The translations under genes were made by a program, and so were the position numbers. Below are positions 31,386 to 39,619 of a DNA stretch of 46,023 nt, piece after piece. This DNA is from UBA4363 sp002393965. GTDB taxonomy: Bacteria > Bacteroidota > Bacteroidia > Bacteroidales > Paludibacteraceae. The number at the start of each line of letters is the position of its first letter. The first letter of the stretch is position 1. The stretch is from assembly GCA_946542925.1 (NCBI GenBank), contig CAMNLA010000008.1:1-46023 (forward strand). Reading direction: 5' to 3'. A model generated the notes under the pieces. That model worked only from the letters and a program-made list of their open reading frames with translations. It ran no database searches and was not told where the DNA came from.

Positions 31386-31925
31386 CTAAAAAAAGAGCCG
31401 TGTTTGTCTTCGGAGCGATATCGTTTCATATCATGGTCTATCTGTTGGTAGCAGGATTTTTCCTACTACAGACATTTACGACTATCGGGAAGCGCATCCT
31501 GATCCAAAAAGAAAGTTCTGGTTCCGGCTCCGTCACCGTTGTACGGGCAGAATCCGCCACAGGAATACGAAAGGAAGTAAACTGCATCCATTTCTCCCAC
31601 TGCGGGCGTTACCATAAAAACAAACGAGGACGCACACTCCCGATTCTTTCCTTTCTGCTGACATGCACTTCGTCACGAAGACCAGCAAGAAACACCCTAC
31701 ACCATACTTGTAAGGGCGTCAAAAGTCATCTGTTTAATCGTCCACCACCTGTTTTGTAACCACTAACTAAAAAGGCAAGAGAGAAACATGCCTTGCCTAA
31801 ACGTCCAGTTCCAGACAAAACAGACTCCCCTTTTTGCTTCAAAAATTTTTCACAGGAGTTCCTATCCCGGTGACCAGAAGCAGAAAGGGTATTCATAAAC
31901 GATTCAAACAGATTTTTATTTTTTC
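31386..31925 (+). other. Long untranslated leader of the TonB-dependent receptor
   Basis: No convincing gene is present: one 119-codon frame (31400-31759) opens without ATG near the promoter and has no family or codon support. Several dyads are seen: GAAAGGAAG near 31568 facing CTTTCCTTTC near 31650, a CTTCG/CGAAG hairpin near 31668-31680, and AGGCAAG 31773-31779 with 31792-31798. Fragments such as AGAATCCGCCACAG and CCACTG resemble parts of a cobalamin riboswitch, but the B12 box and the GGGAAGG end are not in place. Confidence 0.45.
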
Positions 31926-34181
31926 ATGAACAAAATAGCATTCTCTATCCTAGCCCTTCTTGCGACGGGGCCAGGCAACGCATATGCAGGCGCATCGCTG
32001 GCAACAGAAGCATTCGGGACTGACAGCATCGCAGACTTTGAACTAAAGGATGTCGTCGTCACTGACCAAAGCGGGAAAAACAGCGCTAAACACCATGTCG
32101 GCTCCAACTACCAACTGACAAGCCGAGAAACAGAAGCATTGCAGGTCTCCACCTTCAAAAACCTGTCAGCTCATGTACCCAACTTCTACATTCCCGATTA
32201 TGGTTCTCATACCACATCATCCATCTATGTACGGGGTATCGGAAGTCGGATGAATGAATCATCCATAGGATTCTACGTCGATGGTATTCCACTTCAAAAC
32301 AAGAGTTCCTTTGACTTTGACCTCTACGATATCGCTAACATCTCCATCGGTATCGGTCCGCAAGGAACTTTATATGGCAGAAACTCGATCGGAGGTGTCG
32401 TTGACATCTCCACCGTGGATGAGAGTACATTTACAAAGTCACCTCGCTATGGTTTCCAACTCTCGCATGGAAACCACAACTCCATCTCCGAGAGACTGAC
32501 CTATCAAATAGGGACAGAAAAAACTGGTGTTCGGGTCTCCGGTCACTACGACAGGAATGACGGATGGTTCCAAAATACTTATGACAGAGAAAAAAACAAG
32601 TACCAATCTGCCGGCGGACGCATACACCTTCACTGGAATCCGGATGAGACATGGCGCATGCGTCTGAACGTCTCCTACGACCACCTGAATGAACAAGCCT
32701 ATCCATACGAAAACCTTTCTACAGGGAAAATCAACTATGACGGGGACGGATCCTATCTGCGTAACTTCCTGTTTTCAGGATTGAACATCGAGAAGCGCCT
32801 CAACCAGCACCATCGCCTCAGTTCATCAACAGGCTATCAGTACATGGACGACCGAATGAACATTGACCAGGACTTCACGGAACAATCCTTACTCACACTG
32901 AGTGAGCACCAGCATCAACACTCATTTACCGAAGAACTGACCTTCCGATCCATTCTGCGCAAGTATAACCAAACAAGCGGATTGTTCCTGTTCCACAACA
33001 ACAATCACATCAACTCTCCCATGACGATGGGTCGTTACGGCATTGAACATCTTATCGAAGAAAATATCAACTCAGCCCTAGCTCGCAATCCGAGTCCATA
33101 CGCTCCAGATCAAATTCTGATAGACAATGGTTCGCTATTCTTTCCCGGTATGTTTCAACTGACCCAATCCGGCATTTCTCTCTATCATCAGTCGTCGGTC
33201 ACTCTATTGGGAAAGCTGACCCTGACGGCAGGATTGCGTGCCGAATACGAACGGACGGGAATTGATTACAACACATCATCATCGCTCCAGACTCACGTCT
33301 ATATGTCAATGCCACGCACTATGGTCATTCCGACCGATTCGACCTACCTGATTGTTGGAGAATGCCATCGAAATATCTGGCAACTACTGCCCAAAGTATC
33401 CGTCAAATATACGTTCAACAAAAATCTGAATATCTACGCAAACGTATCGAAGGGCTATAAGGCCGGAGGATACAACTTCACTATGATGTCCAGCATCCTG
33501 CAGGCACAGATGCAGAATCAGAAAACCGGAGACGTAGAAGGCACTATCTACTACAAACCAGAATATCTATGGAACTATGAAGTGGGTTTTCATTCACAGA
33601 TTATACAGAAGAAACTCTTCGTCGATGCCTCTGTATTCTACATTGACGACCGGAACCAGCAGTTGCCAACATCTTCGTCGAATGGCAGTCGAATGATCAC
33701 AAACGCAGAAAGAGTGTCAAGCTGTGGTTTGGAGACCTCGATACGAATTCTCCCATACGAGAATCTATCGTTTGCCATCCATTACGGATTCACCCATTCC
33801 GATTTCCGGCAATTTGAAGAAAACGGAATCAGTTACCGAGGCAAGACCGTACCATTTGCTCCACAGCAAACTCTCTCTCTTGCCGGAACATATGAACTGC
33901 CTATCAAAAACTGTAAGCACCTTTCTGCTATCCGTTTTTCAACAGACTGGACAGCAATGGGTAAAATCTACTGGAACGAAGAAAACACACGTTCCCAGAA
34001 TTTCTATGGACTGCTGAATGGAAGCATTACGCTAGTTCAGGGAGACTACTCACTGAGCGGATGGGTTCGAAATGCGACAGATTCAGATTACAAGACCTTC
34101 TATTTTGAATCCATAGGAAATGAATTTGCACAACGGGGTATGCCTATTACGTTCGGAGCGACTTTCCGTAAAGAGCTGTAA
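31926..34181 (+). CDS. TonB-dependent outer-membrane receptor
   Basis: A 751-residue outer-membrane protein. After the signal peptide (about 1-22) comes a short DVVVT segment that could act as TonB box, then the plug (about 55-170) with SIYVRGIGSRMNESSIGFYVDGIPL and GPQGTLYGRNSIGGVVDIST. The rest is a 22-strand-type barrel with alternating aromatic strands, including LNIYANVSKGYKAGGYNF. The last residues are FRKEL, so the final aromatic is not terminal. It lacks the SusC carboxypeptidase-like domain and no SusD follows, so it resembles FyuA or other siderophore and small-ligand receptors rather than a glycan importer. The substrate is unknown. Confidence 0.9.
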   Translation: MNKIAFSILALLATGPGNAYAGASLATEAFGTDSIADFELKDVVVTDQSGKNSAKHHVGSNYQLTSRETEALQVSTFKNLSAHVPNFYIPDYGSHTTSSIYVRGIGSRMNESSIGFYVDGIPLQNKSSFDFDLYDIANISIGIGPQGTLYGRNSIGGVVDISTVDESTFTKSPRYGFQLSHGNHNSISERLTYQIGTEKTGVRVSGHYDRNDGWFQNTYDREKNKYQSAGGRIHLHWNPDETWRMRLNVSYDHLNEQAYPYENLSTGKINYDGDGSYLRNFLFSGLNIEKRLNQHHRLSSSTGYQYMDDRMNIDQDFTEQSLLTLSEHQHQHSFTEELTFRSILRKYNQTSGLFLFHNNNHINSPMTMGRYGIEHLIEENINSALARNPSPYAPDQILIDNGSLFFPGMFQLTQSGISLYHQSSVTLLGKLTLTAGLRAEYERTGIDYNTSSSLQTHVYMSMPRTMVIPTDSTYLIVGECHRNIWQLLPKVSVKYTFNKNLNIYANVSKGYKAGGYNFTMMSSILQAQMQNQKTGDVEGTIYYKPEYLWNYEVGFHSQIIQKKLFVDASVFYIDDRNQQLPTSSSNGSRMITNAERVSSCGLETSIRILPYENLSFAIHYGFTHSDFRQFEENGISYRGKTVPFAPQQTLSLAGTYELPIKNCKHLSAIRFSTDWTAMGKIYWNEENTRSQNFYGLLNGSITLVQGDYSLSGWVRNATDSDYKTFYFESIGNEFAQRGMPITFGATFRKEL

Positions 34182-34209
34182 GATTCAATAAACAGATTCA
34201 CTAAAAGAG

Positions 34210-34241
34210 ACAGGGGTATCCATAATAGAAGATACCCCTGT
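34210..34241. terminator. Bidirectional terminator between receptor and DUF3332 genes
   Basis: A perfect 11-bp stem (ACAGGGGTATC 34210-34220 with 34231-34241), extended by A/T pairing on both sides, serving the two convergent genes. Confidence 0.85.
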
Positions 34242-34271
34242 TCTTTTAAGTCATACTTAAACAAATACCGC

Positions 34272-34811
34272 TTACTCCTGAACAAAAGCAACGGTATTGT
34301 TGCAGACTGCAGCCTTGTATGCGAGAGTTCCAGCCTGGGATAGTTCAACTACCTGCTCTGATCCGTACATTTTAACGTGGTTTTCGTCAACAAACGTCAG
34401 GAACTTCACACTCTGTCCGTCCTTCTCTGCGCTCCACGAGTTATCTTCCTTGTTATAGACAAGATCAAGCTGTCCCTCCTGTCCTTCCTTCGTAATGGTA
34501 TAACCATTCTCATGAGAAGTAATATAAAACGTACCGTTTTCGTCCTTAACAGTCTTGACTGTATTTCCAGCTATCGGATTTGACCCTGTCCAAAACTCGA
34601 TTGTGTTGAGAACAATCGCATCAATCAGAGCGGAAATTCCATAGACCGGAATGATATTGAGACAGATAAACACCAACTCATTTACAAACTTGTTTCCAAG
34701 TCCCTGATTCCAGTCCAAGACTTTATTGAAAAGAGCGAACGAACCGATACAAGAACTGAAAAGAACCGAACTAGCCAACACGGCAGATACTGCAACAATA
34801 AGTTTTCTCAT
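34272..34811 (-). CDS. DUF3332-family lipoprotein
   Basis: A 179-residue protein that fits DUF3332. It starts MRKLIVAVSAVLASSVLF with lipobox SSC (about C21), then IGSFALFNKVLDWNQGLGNKFVNELVF and a hydrophobic stretch NIIPVYGISALIDAIVLNTIEFWTG typical of the family. The second half is a beta-rich domain (GTFYITSHENGYTI, later FLTFVDENHVKMYG). The start at 34811 is preferred because a -7 box lies at 34839-34846 inside the longer frame. Function of the family is unknown. Confidence 0.85.
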   Translation of the reverse strand: MRKLIVAVSAVLASSVLFSSCIGSFALFNKVLDWNQGLGNKFVNELVFICLNIIPVYGISALIDAIVLNTIEFWTGSNPIAGNTVKTVKDENGTFYITSHENGYTITKEGQEGQLDLVYNKEDNSWSAEKDGQSVKFLTFVDENHVKMYGSEQVVELSQAGTLAYKAAVCNNTVAFVQE

Positions 34812-34838
34812 ATTATACTGATTAAAATTAGTTTGATA

Positions 34839-34846
34839 CAAATATA
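34839..34846 (-). promoter_or_regulatory. -7 promoter box for the DUF3332 gene
   Basis: The minus strand reads TATATTTG, about 28 bp before the start at 34811. Confidence 0.55.
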
Positions 34847-34939
34847 CTCTTTTATGTCCATAAATTCTTCGGATGAGAACACTTTTCAAATCGCATACTA
34901 CCCGTGCAAGAAATCGTAGTACCAAGTTTCCGAAAGCAT

Positions 34940-35692
34940 CTACCACTCTACCCGTAAACCGTCATATGCCAATTGAACATGCGGCGGTAATTGACGATTT
35001 ACATCTTCGTGTTTACCCATGTCATGACTCATGTGGGTAAAGAATGTCCGCTCTGCAGCCAAGTCTCTTGCTAAATCAAGAGCATCGCTTAACTTCAAAT
35101 GTGCCGGGTGTTCACTCTTGCGGAGAGCTCCAAGCACCAAAACCTTTAGCCCTCTCAGTTTCTCCTTCTCAGACTCTGCTATACTTGAGAAATCCGTCAC
35201 ATAAGCGAAATCTCCTATACGGTATCCTAAAACAGGCAATTGCATATGCAAAACCCGAATTGGAATAATCCTTTCTCCTGCTATTGAGAATGGTTTCTCT
35301 TCTTTGATACGGTGTAGTCTCAAATCCGGGGCTCCCGGGTATGGATGTTCGTTAAAAATATATGGCAACGTATCCCGAAAGCATTTCAGGACACGATCTT
35401 CTGCATAGAGGTCCGCCTGATGCAAGGGGCGTATTTCATTCAAACCCCATGCGTGGTCAAAATGTTCATGAGTGAACAAAATAGCGTCGCCAACCCCAAT
35501 ATGATACTTTAGCGCTTGATAGCGGAAATCAGGACCACAATCAATAAGGAACTGCCTGCCAGTATCAGTCGTAAGCATTGCGGATGCCCGTAGACGCATA
35601 TCCTTCGGGTCTATACTCCGACATACTTCACAATTACATCCCAACTGTGGCACTCCAGTAGATGTCCCGGTACCTAGAAACAATAATTTCAT
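34940..35692 (-). CDS. MBL-fold (PhnP-like) metal-dependent hydrolase
   Basis: A 250-residue metallo-beta-lactamase-fold protein. The N-terminus GTGTSTGVPQLGCNCEVC holds C19, C21 and C24, the extra zinc site seen in PhnP-type enzymes. The metal motif THEHFDHAWG gives H75, H77, D79 and H80, followed by late VTDFSS and FTHMSHDMG. PhnP-type members are phosphodiesterases acting on cyclic phosphates. The gene follows the RsmF-like gene after 8 bp, so both share a transcript. The exact substrate cannot be read from the sequence. Confidence 0.85.
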   Translation of the reverse strand: MKLLFLGTGTSTGVPQLGCNCEVCRSIDPKDMRLRASAMLTTDTGRQFLIDCGPDFRYQALKYHIGVGDAILFTHEHFDHAWGLNEIRPLHQADLYAEDRVLKCFRDTLPYIFNEHPYPGAPDLRLHRIKEEKPFSIAGERIIPIRVLHMQLPVLGYRIGDFAYVTDFSSIAESEKEKLRGLKVLVLGALRKSEHPAHLKLSDALDLARDLAAERTFFTHMSHDMGKHEDVNRQLPPHVQLAYDGLRVEW

Positions 35693-35700
35693 CTAAAATA

Positions 35701-37041
35701 CTATTTATCAATTCGCATTCGAATACGCCATTCGTCAGGAAAGAGACTATTGCAACGGTTTCCCAAATTCTTTACCCAACCCAATCCATGTCCCATATAA
35801 CGGATCAGGACCATGCCTTTCTCCATATCCGGAGGTAGGGTTATAGCATCCTTATGCAAAAAGGACAAGGCTGTTTCTTTATTCACATCAAAAACCTCCG
35901 TAGAATTATCCTTCAGACATACAGAAAGGGCTAAAGAAGGGTCTGGGAGGAAGTTTTTCCCAATCCAACGGCCCAAAGGTACACCTGCCTGCATTACCTT
36001 CAGATTTTGCATCATGTCTAACATCCATTCAACATAATCAGACGAAAGAGCGACCATACGCTCTCTAAGAAATGCCAAATGCCAATCATGTGGAACGAGA
36101 TAGTGAGACATTATTTCCTTTTGATTCTTTGTTGAGTTTAATGTTATCTTATGTCTTGCCCGTTGACGACCGATAGGTGATAAAGACGTCTTACGAAGAA
36201 CACAAAGATAAAAACCTTCCCCCTTAGACATATGAGGATAGAAATGGTATCCCCGTTCCGAACGAACGATTCCCCATCGTTCATCTACCGGAACAAGCAA
36301 CTCTTCGGCACCAAGTTCCTGTTCGATCCACTTAACCATCTCTTCATCCTCATTAGGATTATAGGTACATGTACTATAAATACACACCCCATTTTCGCTC
36401 AAGCTCCCCCAAACATCTGAAATAATCTGTCGCTGTCGGAGTTCACATTGTTGTACATTATACTCGCTCCACTCTTCAACTGCTCCTGAATCCTTTCGAA
36501 ACATTCCCTCCCCCGAACATGGTGCATCCACCACTATCAAGTCAAAAAAAGACTCATAATGGGAAAAATCTTTTGGGGCATTATTCGTCACAACAACACT
36601 TGGGTACCCCCACTTTGACACATTCTCCGCCAAGATATGTGCACGACTTCGGATGAACTCATTGCTTACGAGCAAACTCCCTCCTGGTAGAAGCGACAAA
36701 AGATGTGTTGTCTTTCCTCCGGGAGCAGCACAAAGATCCAAAGTCCGAACAGGCCTGTCTATATATTGACGAACCACCTGTTCTATAAACATAGATGATG
36801 CCTCCTGCACGTAATAAGTACCGGCATGAAAAAGAGGATCCAGCGTGAAGATTGGACGTTGGTGCAGATAATACCCTGTATTGCACCAAGGTACCCGTTC
36901 CGCGACTTCCAAACACCCTACCGGCTTGTGGGGATTCAGACGAACACTGACAGGAGCAGATGTTTCCAAAGACTTCACAAAACGTTCCCAATCAGGAATT
37001 TGATTCTGAATACGTTTTATAAAAGCTTCAGGTAAAGACAT
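35701..37041 (-). CDS. RsmF-like 16S rRNA (cytosine-C5) methyltransferase
   Basis: A 446-residue NOL1/NOP2/Sun-family RNA methyltransferase. The SAM-binding LDLCAAPGGKTTHLL is at 101-115, the general-base/release cysteine motif DAPCSGEGMF has C175, and the nucleophile motif YSTCTYNP has C225. The C-terminal third (about 300-446) is a separate RNA-binding (PUA-like) region, ending HGLGWVKNLGNRCNSLFP, which matches the RsmF/YebU subgroup. A TATCTTTG box at 37063-37070 drives it together with the MBL-fold gene. Confidence 0.88.
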   Translation of the reverse strand: MSLPEAFIKRIQNQIPDWERFVKSLETSAPVSVRLNPHKPVGCLEVAERVPWCNTGYYLHQRPIFTLDPLFHAGTYYVQEASSMFIEQVVRQYIDRPVRTLDLCAAPGGKTTHLLSLLPGGSLLVSNEFIRSRAHILAENVSKWGYPSVVVTNNAPKDFSHYESFFDLIVVDAPCSGEGMFRKDSGAVEEWSEYNVQQCELRQRQIISDVWGSLSENGVCIYSTCTYNPNEDEEMVKWIEQELGAEELLVPVDERWGIVRSERGYHFYPHMSKGEGFYLCVLRKTSLSPIGRQRARHKITLNSTKNQKEIMSHYLVPHDWHLAFLRERMVALSSDYVEWMLDMMQNLKVMQAGVPLGRWIGKNFLPDPSLALSVCLKDNSTEVFDVNKETALSFLHKDAITLPPDMEKGMVLIRYMGHGLGWVKNLGNRCNSLFPDEWRIRMRIDK

Positions 37042-37062
37042 AAATTAAAAAAAAAACGAATA

Positions 37063-37070
37063 CAAAGATA
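37063..37070 (-). promoter_or_regulatory. -7 promoter box for the RsmF-like / MBL operon
   Basis: The minus strand reads TATCTTTG, 21 bp before the start at 37041. Confidence 0.6.
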
Positions 37071-37137
37071 TGCATTTTTAAACGAGTTATTAACAACCAT
37101 AGAAGCTCGCCAGCAGATGCTATTGGAAATAATTGAG

Positions 37138-37145
37138 TATCTTTG
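37138..37145 (+). promoter_or_regulatory. -7 promoter box for the RsmI-like gene
   Basis: TATCTTTG, 57 bp before the start at 37203; divergent from the promoter at 37063. Confidence 0.6.
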
Positions 37146-37202
37146 AATACATAAAAGGTTGCTTAAAATCTGCGAATTATTCTAAAAGTCCTATTCTGAA
37201 AC

Positions 37203-37910
37203 ATGACAGGAAAACTCTATCTAATACCTAATACACTCGGAGACTGCGATCCGAGAAACGTCATTCCTTCACATGTATTTGACATCGTATTGTCCATCCG
37301 ACATTTTATTGTAGAAGACATTCGTACAGCGCGCCGGTATCTTCGCAAACTGCATCATAACTTTCCGATTGACGAAAGCACATTTCAAATTCTCAATCAA
37401 CACACAGACCGCAGTCATCTTGAAAAATTCCTATCTCCTCTGATTCTGGGCGATGATGTAGGGGTGATTTCCGAGGCTGGATGTCCAGCTATAGCTGATC
37501 CTGGCGCCGACATAGTTGCACTTGCCCAACAACAAGATATTCAAGTAGTCCCACTTGTCGGTCCGTCCTCTATTCTTCTAGCTCAAATGGCCTCAGGATT
37601 TAATGGACAAAGTTTCGCCTTCGTAGGGTATCTACCTATAGACCCTAATGAAAGATCAAAACGCCTTCGTCAATTGGAATCCAGAGCTATTTATGAGATG
37701 CAGACCCAAATCTTCATTGAAACCCCTTATCGCAACGAGAAACTCTTTATACAAATCCTGAATACCTGCTCACCCAAGACAAAGTTGTGCGTTGCTTCCG
37801 ACATCACTCTTGATACAGAATCCATCCGCACACATACCATTGCTCAATGGAAAACGAAGGAGAATCCGGAACTCAACCATCGCCCCACTATCTTTGCAAT
37901 ATTCAAATAA
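37203..37910 (+). CDS. RsmI-like tetrapyrrole-methylase-fold methyltransferase
   Basis: A 235-residue SAM-dependent methyltransferase of the RsmI/YraL type, which 2'-O-methylates the ribose of a cytidine in 16S rRNA. Features: GKLYLIPNTLG at the N-terminus, FIVEDIRTARRYL, GDDVGVISEAGCPAIADPG (about 79-97), PLVGPSSILLAQMASG, and FVGYLP. It is shorter than E. coli RsmI (286 residues) and its N-terminus diverges, as in many Bacteroidota homologues. It converges with ribE, leaving only 4 bp between stop codons. Confidence 0.82.
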   Translation: MTGKLYLIPNTLGDCDPRNVIPSHVFDIVLSIRHFIVEDIRTARRYLRKLHHNFPIDESTFQILNQHTDRSHLEKFLSPLILGDDVGVISEAGCPAIADPGADIVALAQQQDIQVVPLVGPSSILLAQMASGFNGQSFAFVGYLPIDPNERSKRLRQLESRAIYEMQTQIFIETPYRNEKLFIQILNTCSPKTKLCVASDITLDTESIRTHTIAQWKTKENPELNHRPTIFAIFK

Positions 37911-37914
37911 ATTT

Positions 37915-38532
37915 TCAAAAAAGAGGTTTCATTCGGCTAATATACTTTCCTATGATGTCAAATTCAAGATTAACCACACTACCCTGCCTAATGTCGCAGA
38001 AATTAGTATGTTCGAACGTATAAGGAATAATAGCCACCTTGAAATGTTGGACCTCATCTTCTACTTCATTCGGTTCACACACGGTCAAGCTAACACCATT
38101 AATGGTCACTGACCCCTTGTCCACAACTAAATATCCGCGTCGCTGCATTTCTTTCTCACATTCATATTCAAATGTAAAGTAATAGCTTCCCATTGCTTGT
38201 TCCACCTTACGACACACTGCCGTCTGATCTACATGTCCTTGTACAATATGACCATCTAAACGTCCATTCATCAACATACTTCGTTCCAGATTCACCAAAT
38301 CTCCAACTTTCAACAGTCCCAAATTACTACGCTCGATGGTCTCCCTAATTGCAGTCACTGTATAAAAATCGTCCTTCAAATCCACGACTGTAAGACACAC
38401 CCCATTATGAGCAATGCTTTGGTCTATTTTCAGTTCGTTTACAAAAGAACATTGAACACTAATATGCAGGTTGTCCTGCTCCTTGCGCAGGTCCACAATA
38501 CGTCCTGCTTCTTCAACTATACCCGAAAACAT
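37915..38532 (-). CDS. ribE: Riboflavin synthase, alpha chain
   Basis: A 205-residue protein made of two lumazine-binding repeats (about 1-96 and 97-190). It starts MFSGIVEEAGRI, the family hallmark; repeat one has NGVCLTVVD and repeat two has INGVSLTV, with GHVDQTA between. It dismutates two 6,7-dimethyl-8-ribityllumazine molecules to riboflavin. A TATATTTG box lies at 38557-38564. No FMN riboswitch fits in the short leader. Confidence 0.95.
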   Translation of the reverse strand: MFSGIVEEAGRIVDLRKEQDNLHISVQCSFVNELKIDQSIAHNGVCLTVVDLKDDFYTVTAIRETIERSNLGLLKVGDLVNLERSMLMNGRLDGHIVQGHVDQTAVCRKVEQAMGSYYFTFEYECEKEMQRRGYLVVDKGSVTINGVSLTVCEPNEVEDEVQHFKVAIIPYTFEHTNFCDIRQGSVVNLEFDIIGKYISRMKPLF

Positions 38533-38556
38533 ATATGTTTTTTTTTCTATTTAATA

Positions 38557-38564
38557 CAAATATA
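38557..38564 (-). promoter_or_regulatory. -7 promoter box for ribE
   Basis: The minus strand reads TATATTTG, 25 bp before the ribE start. Confidence 0.55.
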
Positions 38565-38671
38565 GATGTTTTAGGCTAATAAAGAGAATATGCATAGCAC
38601 AAACGAGAAAACATCCAACCAACTCATTGGTGGCGGACAACTCACAATTGTCAAAAAATGTTTTTTCTCAC

Positions 38672-38679
38672 TACCTTTG
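38672..38679 (+). promoter_or_regulatory. -7 promoter box for menA
   Basis: TACCTTTG, with a TTG-containing -33 region near 38647-38650; 18 bp before the menA start. Confidence 0.55.
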
Positions 38680-38696
38680 TATTATTTTAAATAAAC

Positions 38697-39617
38697 ATGC
38701 AAACAGAAATCAGCACATCTAATGCTAACGACATAAAGAAAAACTCAATACTTGCATGGGTACTGGCTTTTCGTCCACGCACTCTTTCAGCCGGATCTAT
38801 TCCAGTCATAGTCGCGTCTGCCTTGGCATATAGAGACGGTAGTTTCCGATGGGTGCCTGCCTTACTTTGTTTGTTCTTTTCTTTGCTTGCTCAGATTGCT
38901 TCTAACTTGGCAAACGACTATTTTGACTACCGCTATTCCTCCGATTCTCATTCTGTTCGTCTCGGACCTGCTCGCGCTGTTTCATCAGGATGGATCAGTC
39001 CCAAGGCAATGCTATTTGCCATTGTCGCAGTTATTATCTTGGCGAGTATCTTCGGTCTAGGGCTAATCTACTATGGAGGTTGGGAAATGATCATAGTTGG
39101 AATTATATGCGTTGTTTCGCTTATAGCCTATTCTGCCGGTCCTTACCCTTTATCTCGTAATGGATTGGGAGATGTTTTTGTTCTAGTTTTTTTCGGATGG
39201 GTAGCAACTGCTTTTACCTATTATGTCCAAACCATTCATTTCACTCCAGATGTTTTCCTCGCAGGAACCATAGTTGGATTAGGAGCAGTTAACATACTGG
39301 TATTAAACAACTACAGAGACTACCCAACAGACTTATCAGAAGGAAAACGAACAACGGTAGTTATCTTCGGCCTAAGATTTGGACGTGTCGCATATCTAAC
39401 GAACGGTATCTTGGCTACCATACTATGTATATTTCTGATGAGAAACGGACATTGTGCCTATCTGCTATCTTTGCTTTACCTTCCAGTTCATATCAAGACA
39501 TGGTATGGTATATGCCATACAAAAGGTGTAGCGCTAAATCGATATCTAGGGCTCACGTCTCGAAATTTACTATTACTTGGTCTGCTAATTACCTTAGGAA
39601 ATCTGATATCAAAGTAA
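38697..39617 (+). CDS. menA: 1,4-Dihydroxy-2-naphthoate polyprenyltransferase
   Basis: A 306-residue UbiA-superfamily membrane enzyme with about eight helices. The first Asp-rich motif is NDYFDYRYSSD (about 77-87), followed by GPARAVSSGWIS. The second is NNYRDYPTDLSEGKRT (about 203-218). The RPRTLSAGSIPV opening is typical of MenA. It attaches the polyprenyl chain to dihydroxynaphthoate in menaquinone synthesis. It converges with the RelA/SpoT gene with two bases between the stops. Confidence 0.92.
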   Translation: MQTEISTSNANDIKKNSILAWVLAFRPRTLSAGSIPVIVASALAYRDGSFRWVPALLCLFFSLLAQIASNLANDYFDYRYSSDSHSVRLGPARAVSSGWISPKAMLFAIVAVIILASIFGLGLIYYGGWEMIIVGIICVVSLIAYSAGPYPLSRNGLGDVFVLVFFGWVATAFTYYVQTIHFTPDVFLAGTIVGLGAVNILVLNNYRDYPTDLSEGKRTTVVIFGLRFGRVAYLTNGILATILCIFLMRNGHCAYLLSLLYLPVHIKTWYGICHTKGVALNRYLGLTSRNLLLLGLLITLGNLISK

Positions 39618-39619
39618 AA

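Noticed and set aside
31500..31640. Cobalamin riboswitch
   Set aside because: Pieces such as AGAATCCGCCACAG and CCACTG are present, but the B12 box, the CCCGC core and the final GGGAAGG are not in the required order. Kept only as a question in the findings.
31400..31759. 119-codon open frame in the receptor leader
   Set aside because: It opens without an ATG near the promoter, has no ribosome binding site, and its translation turns from hydrophobic to random Arg/Ser/Thr-rich sequence, as expected for chance.
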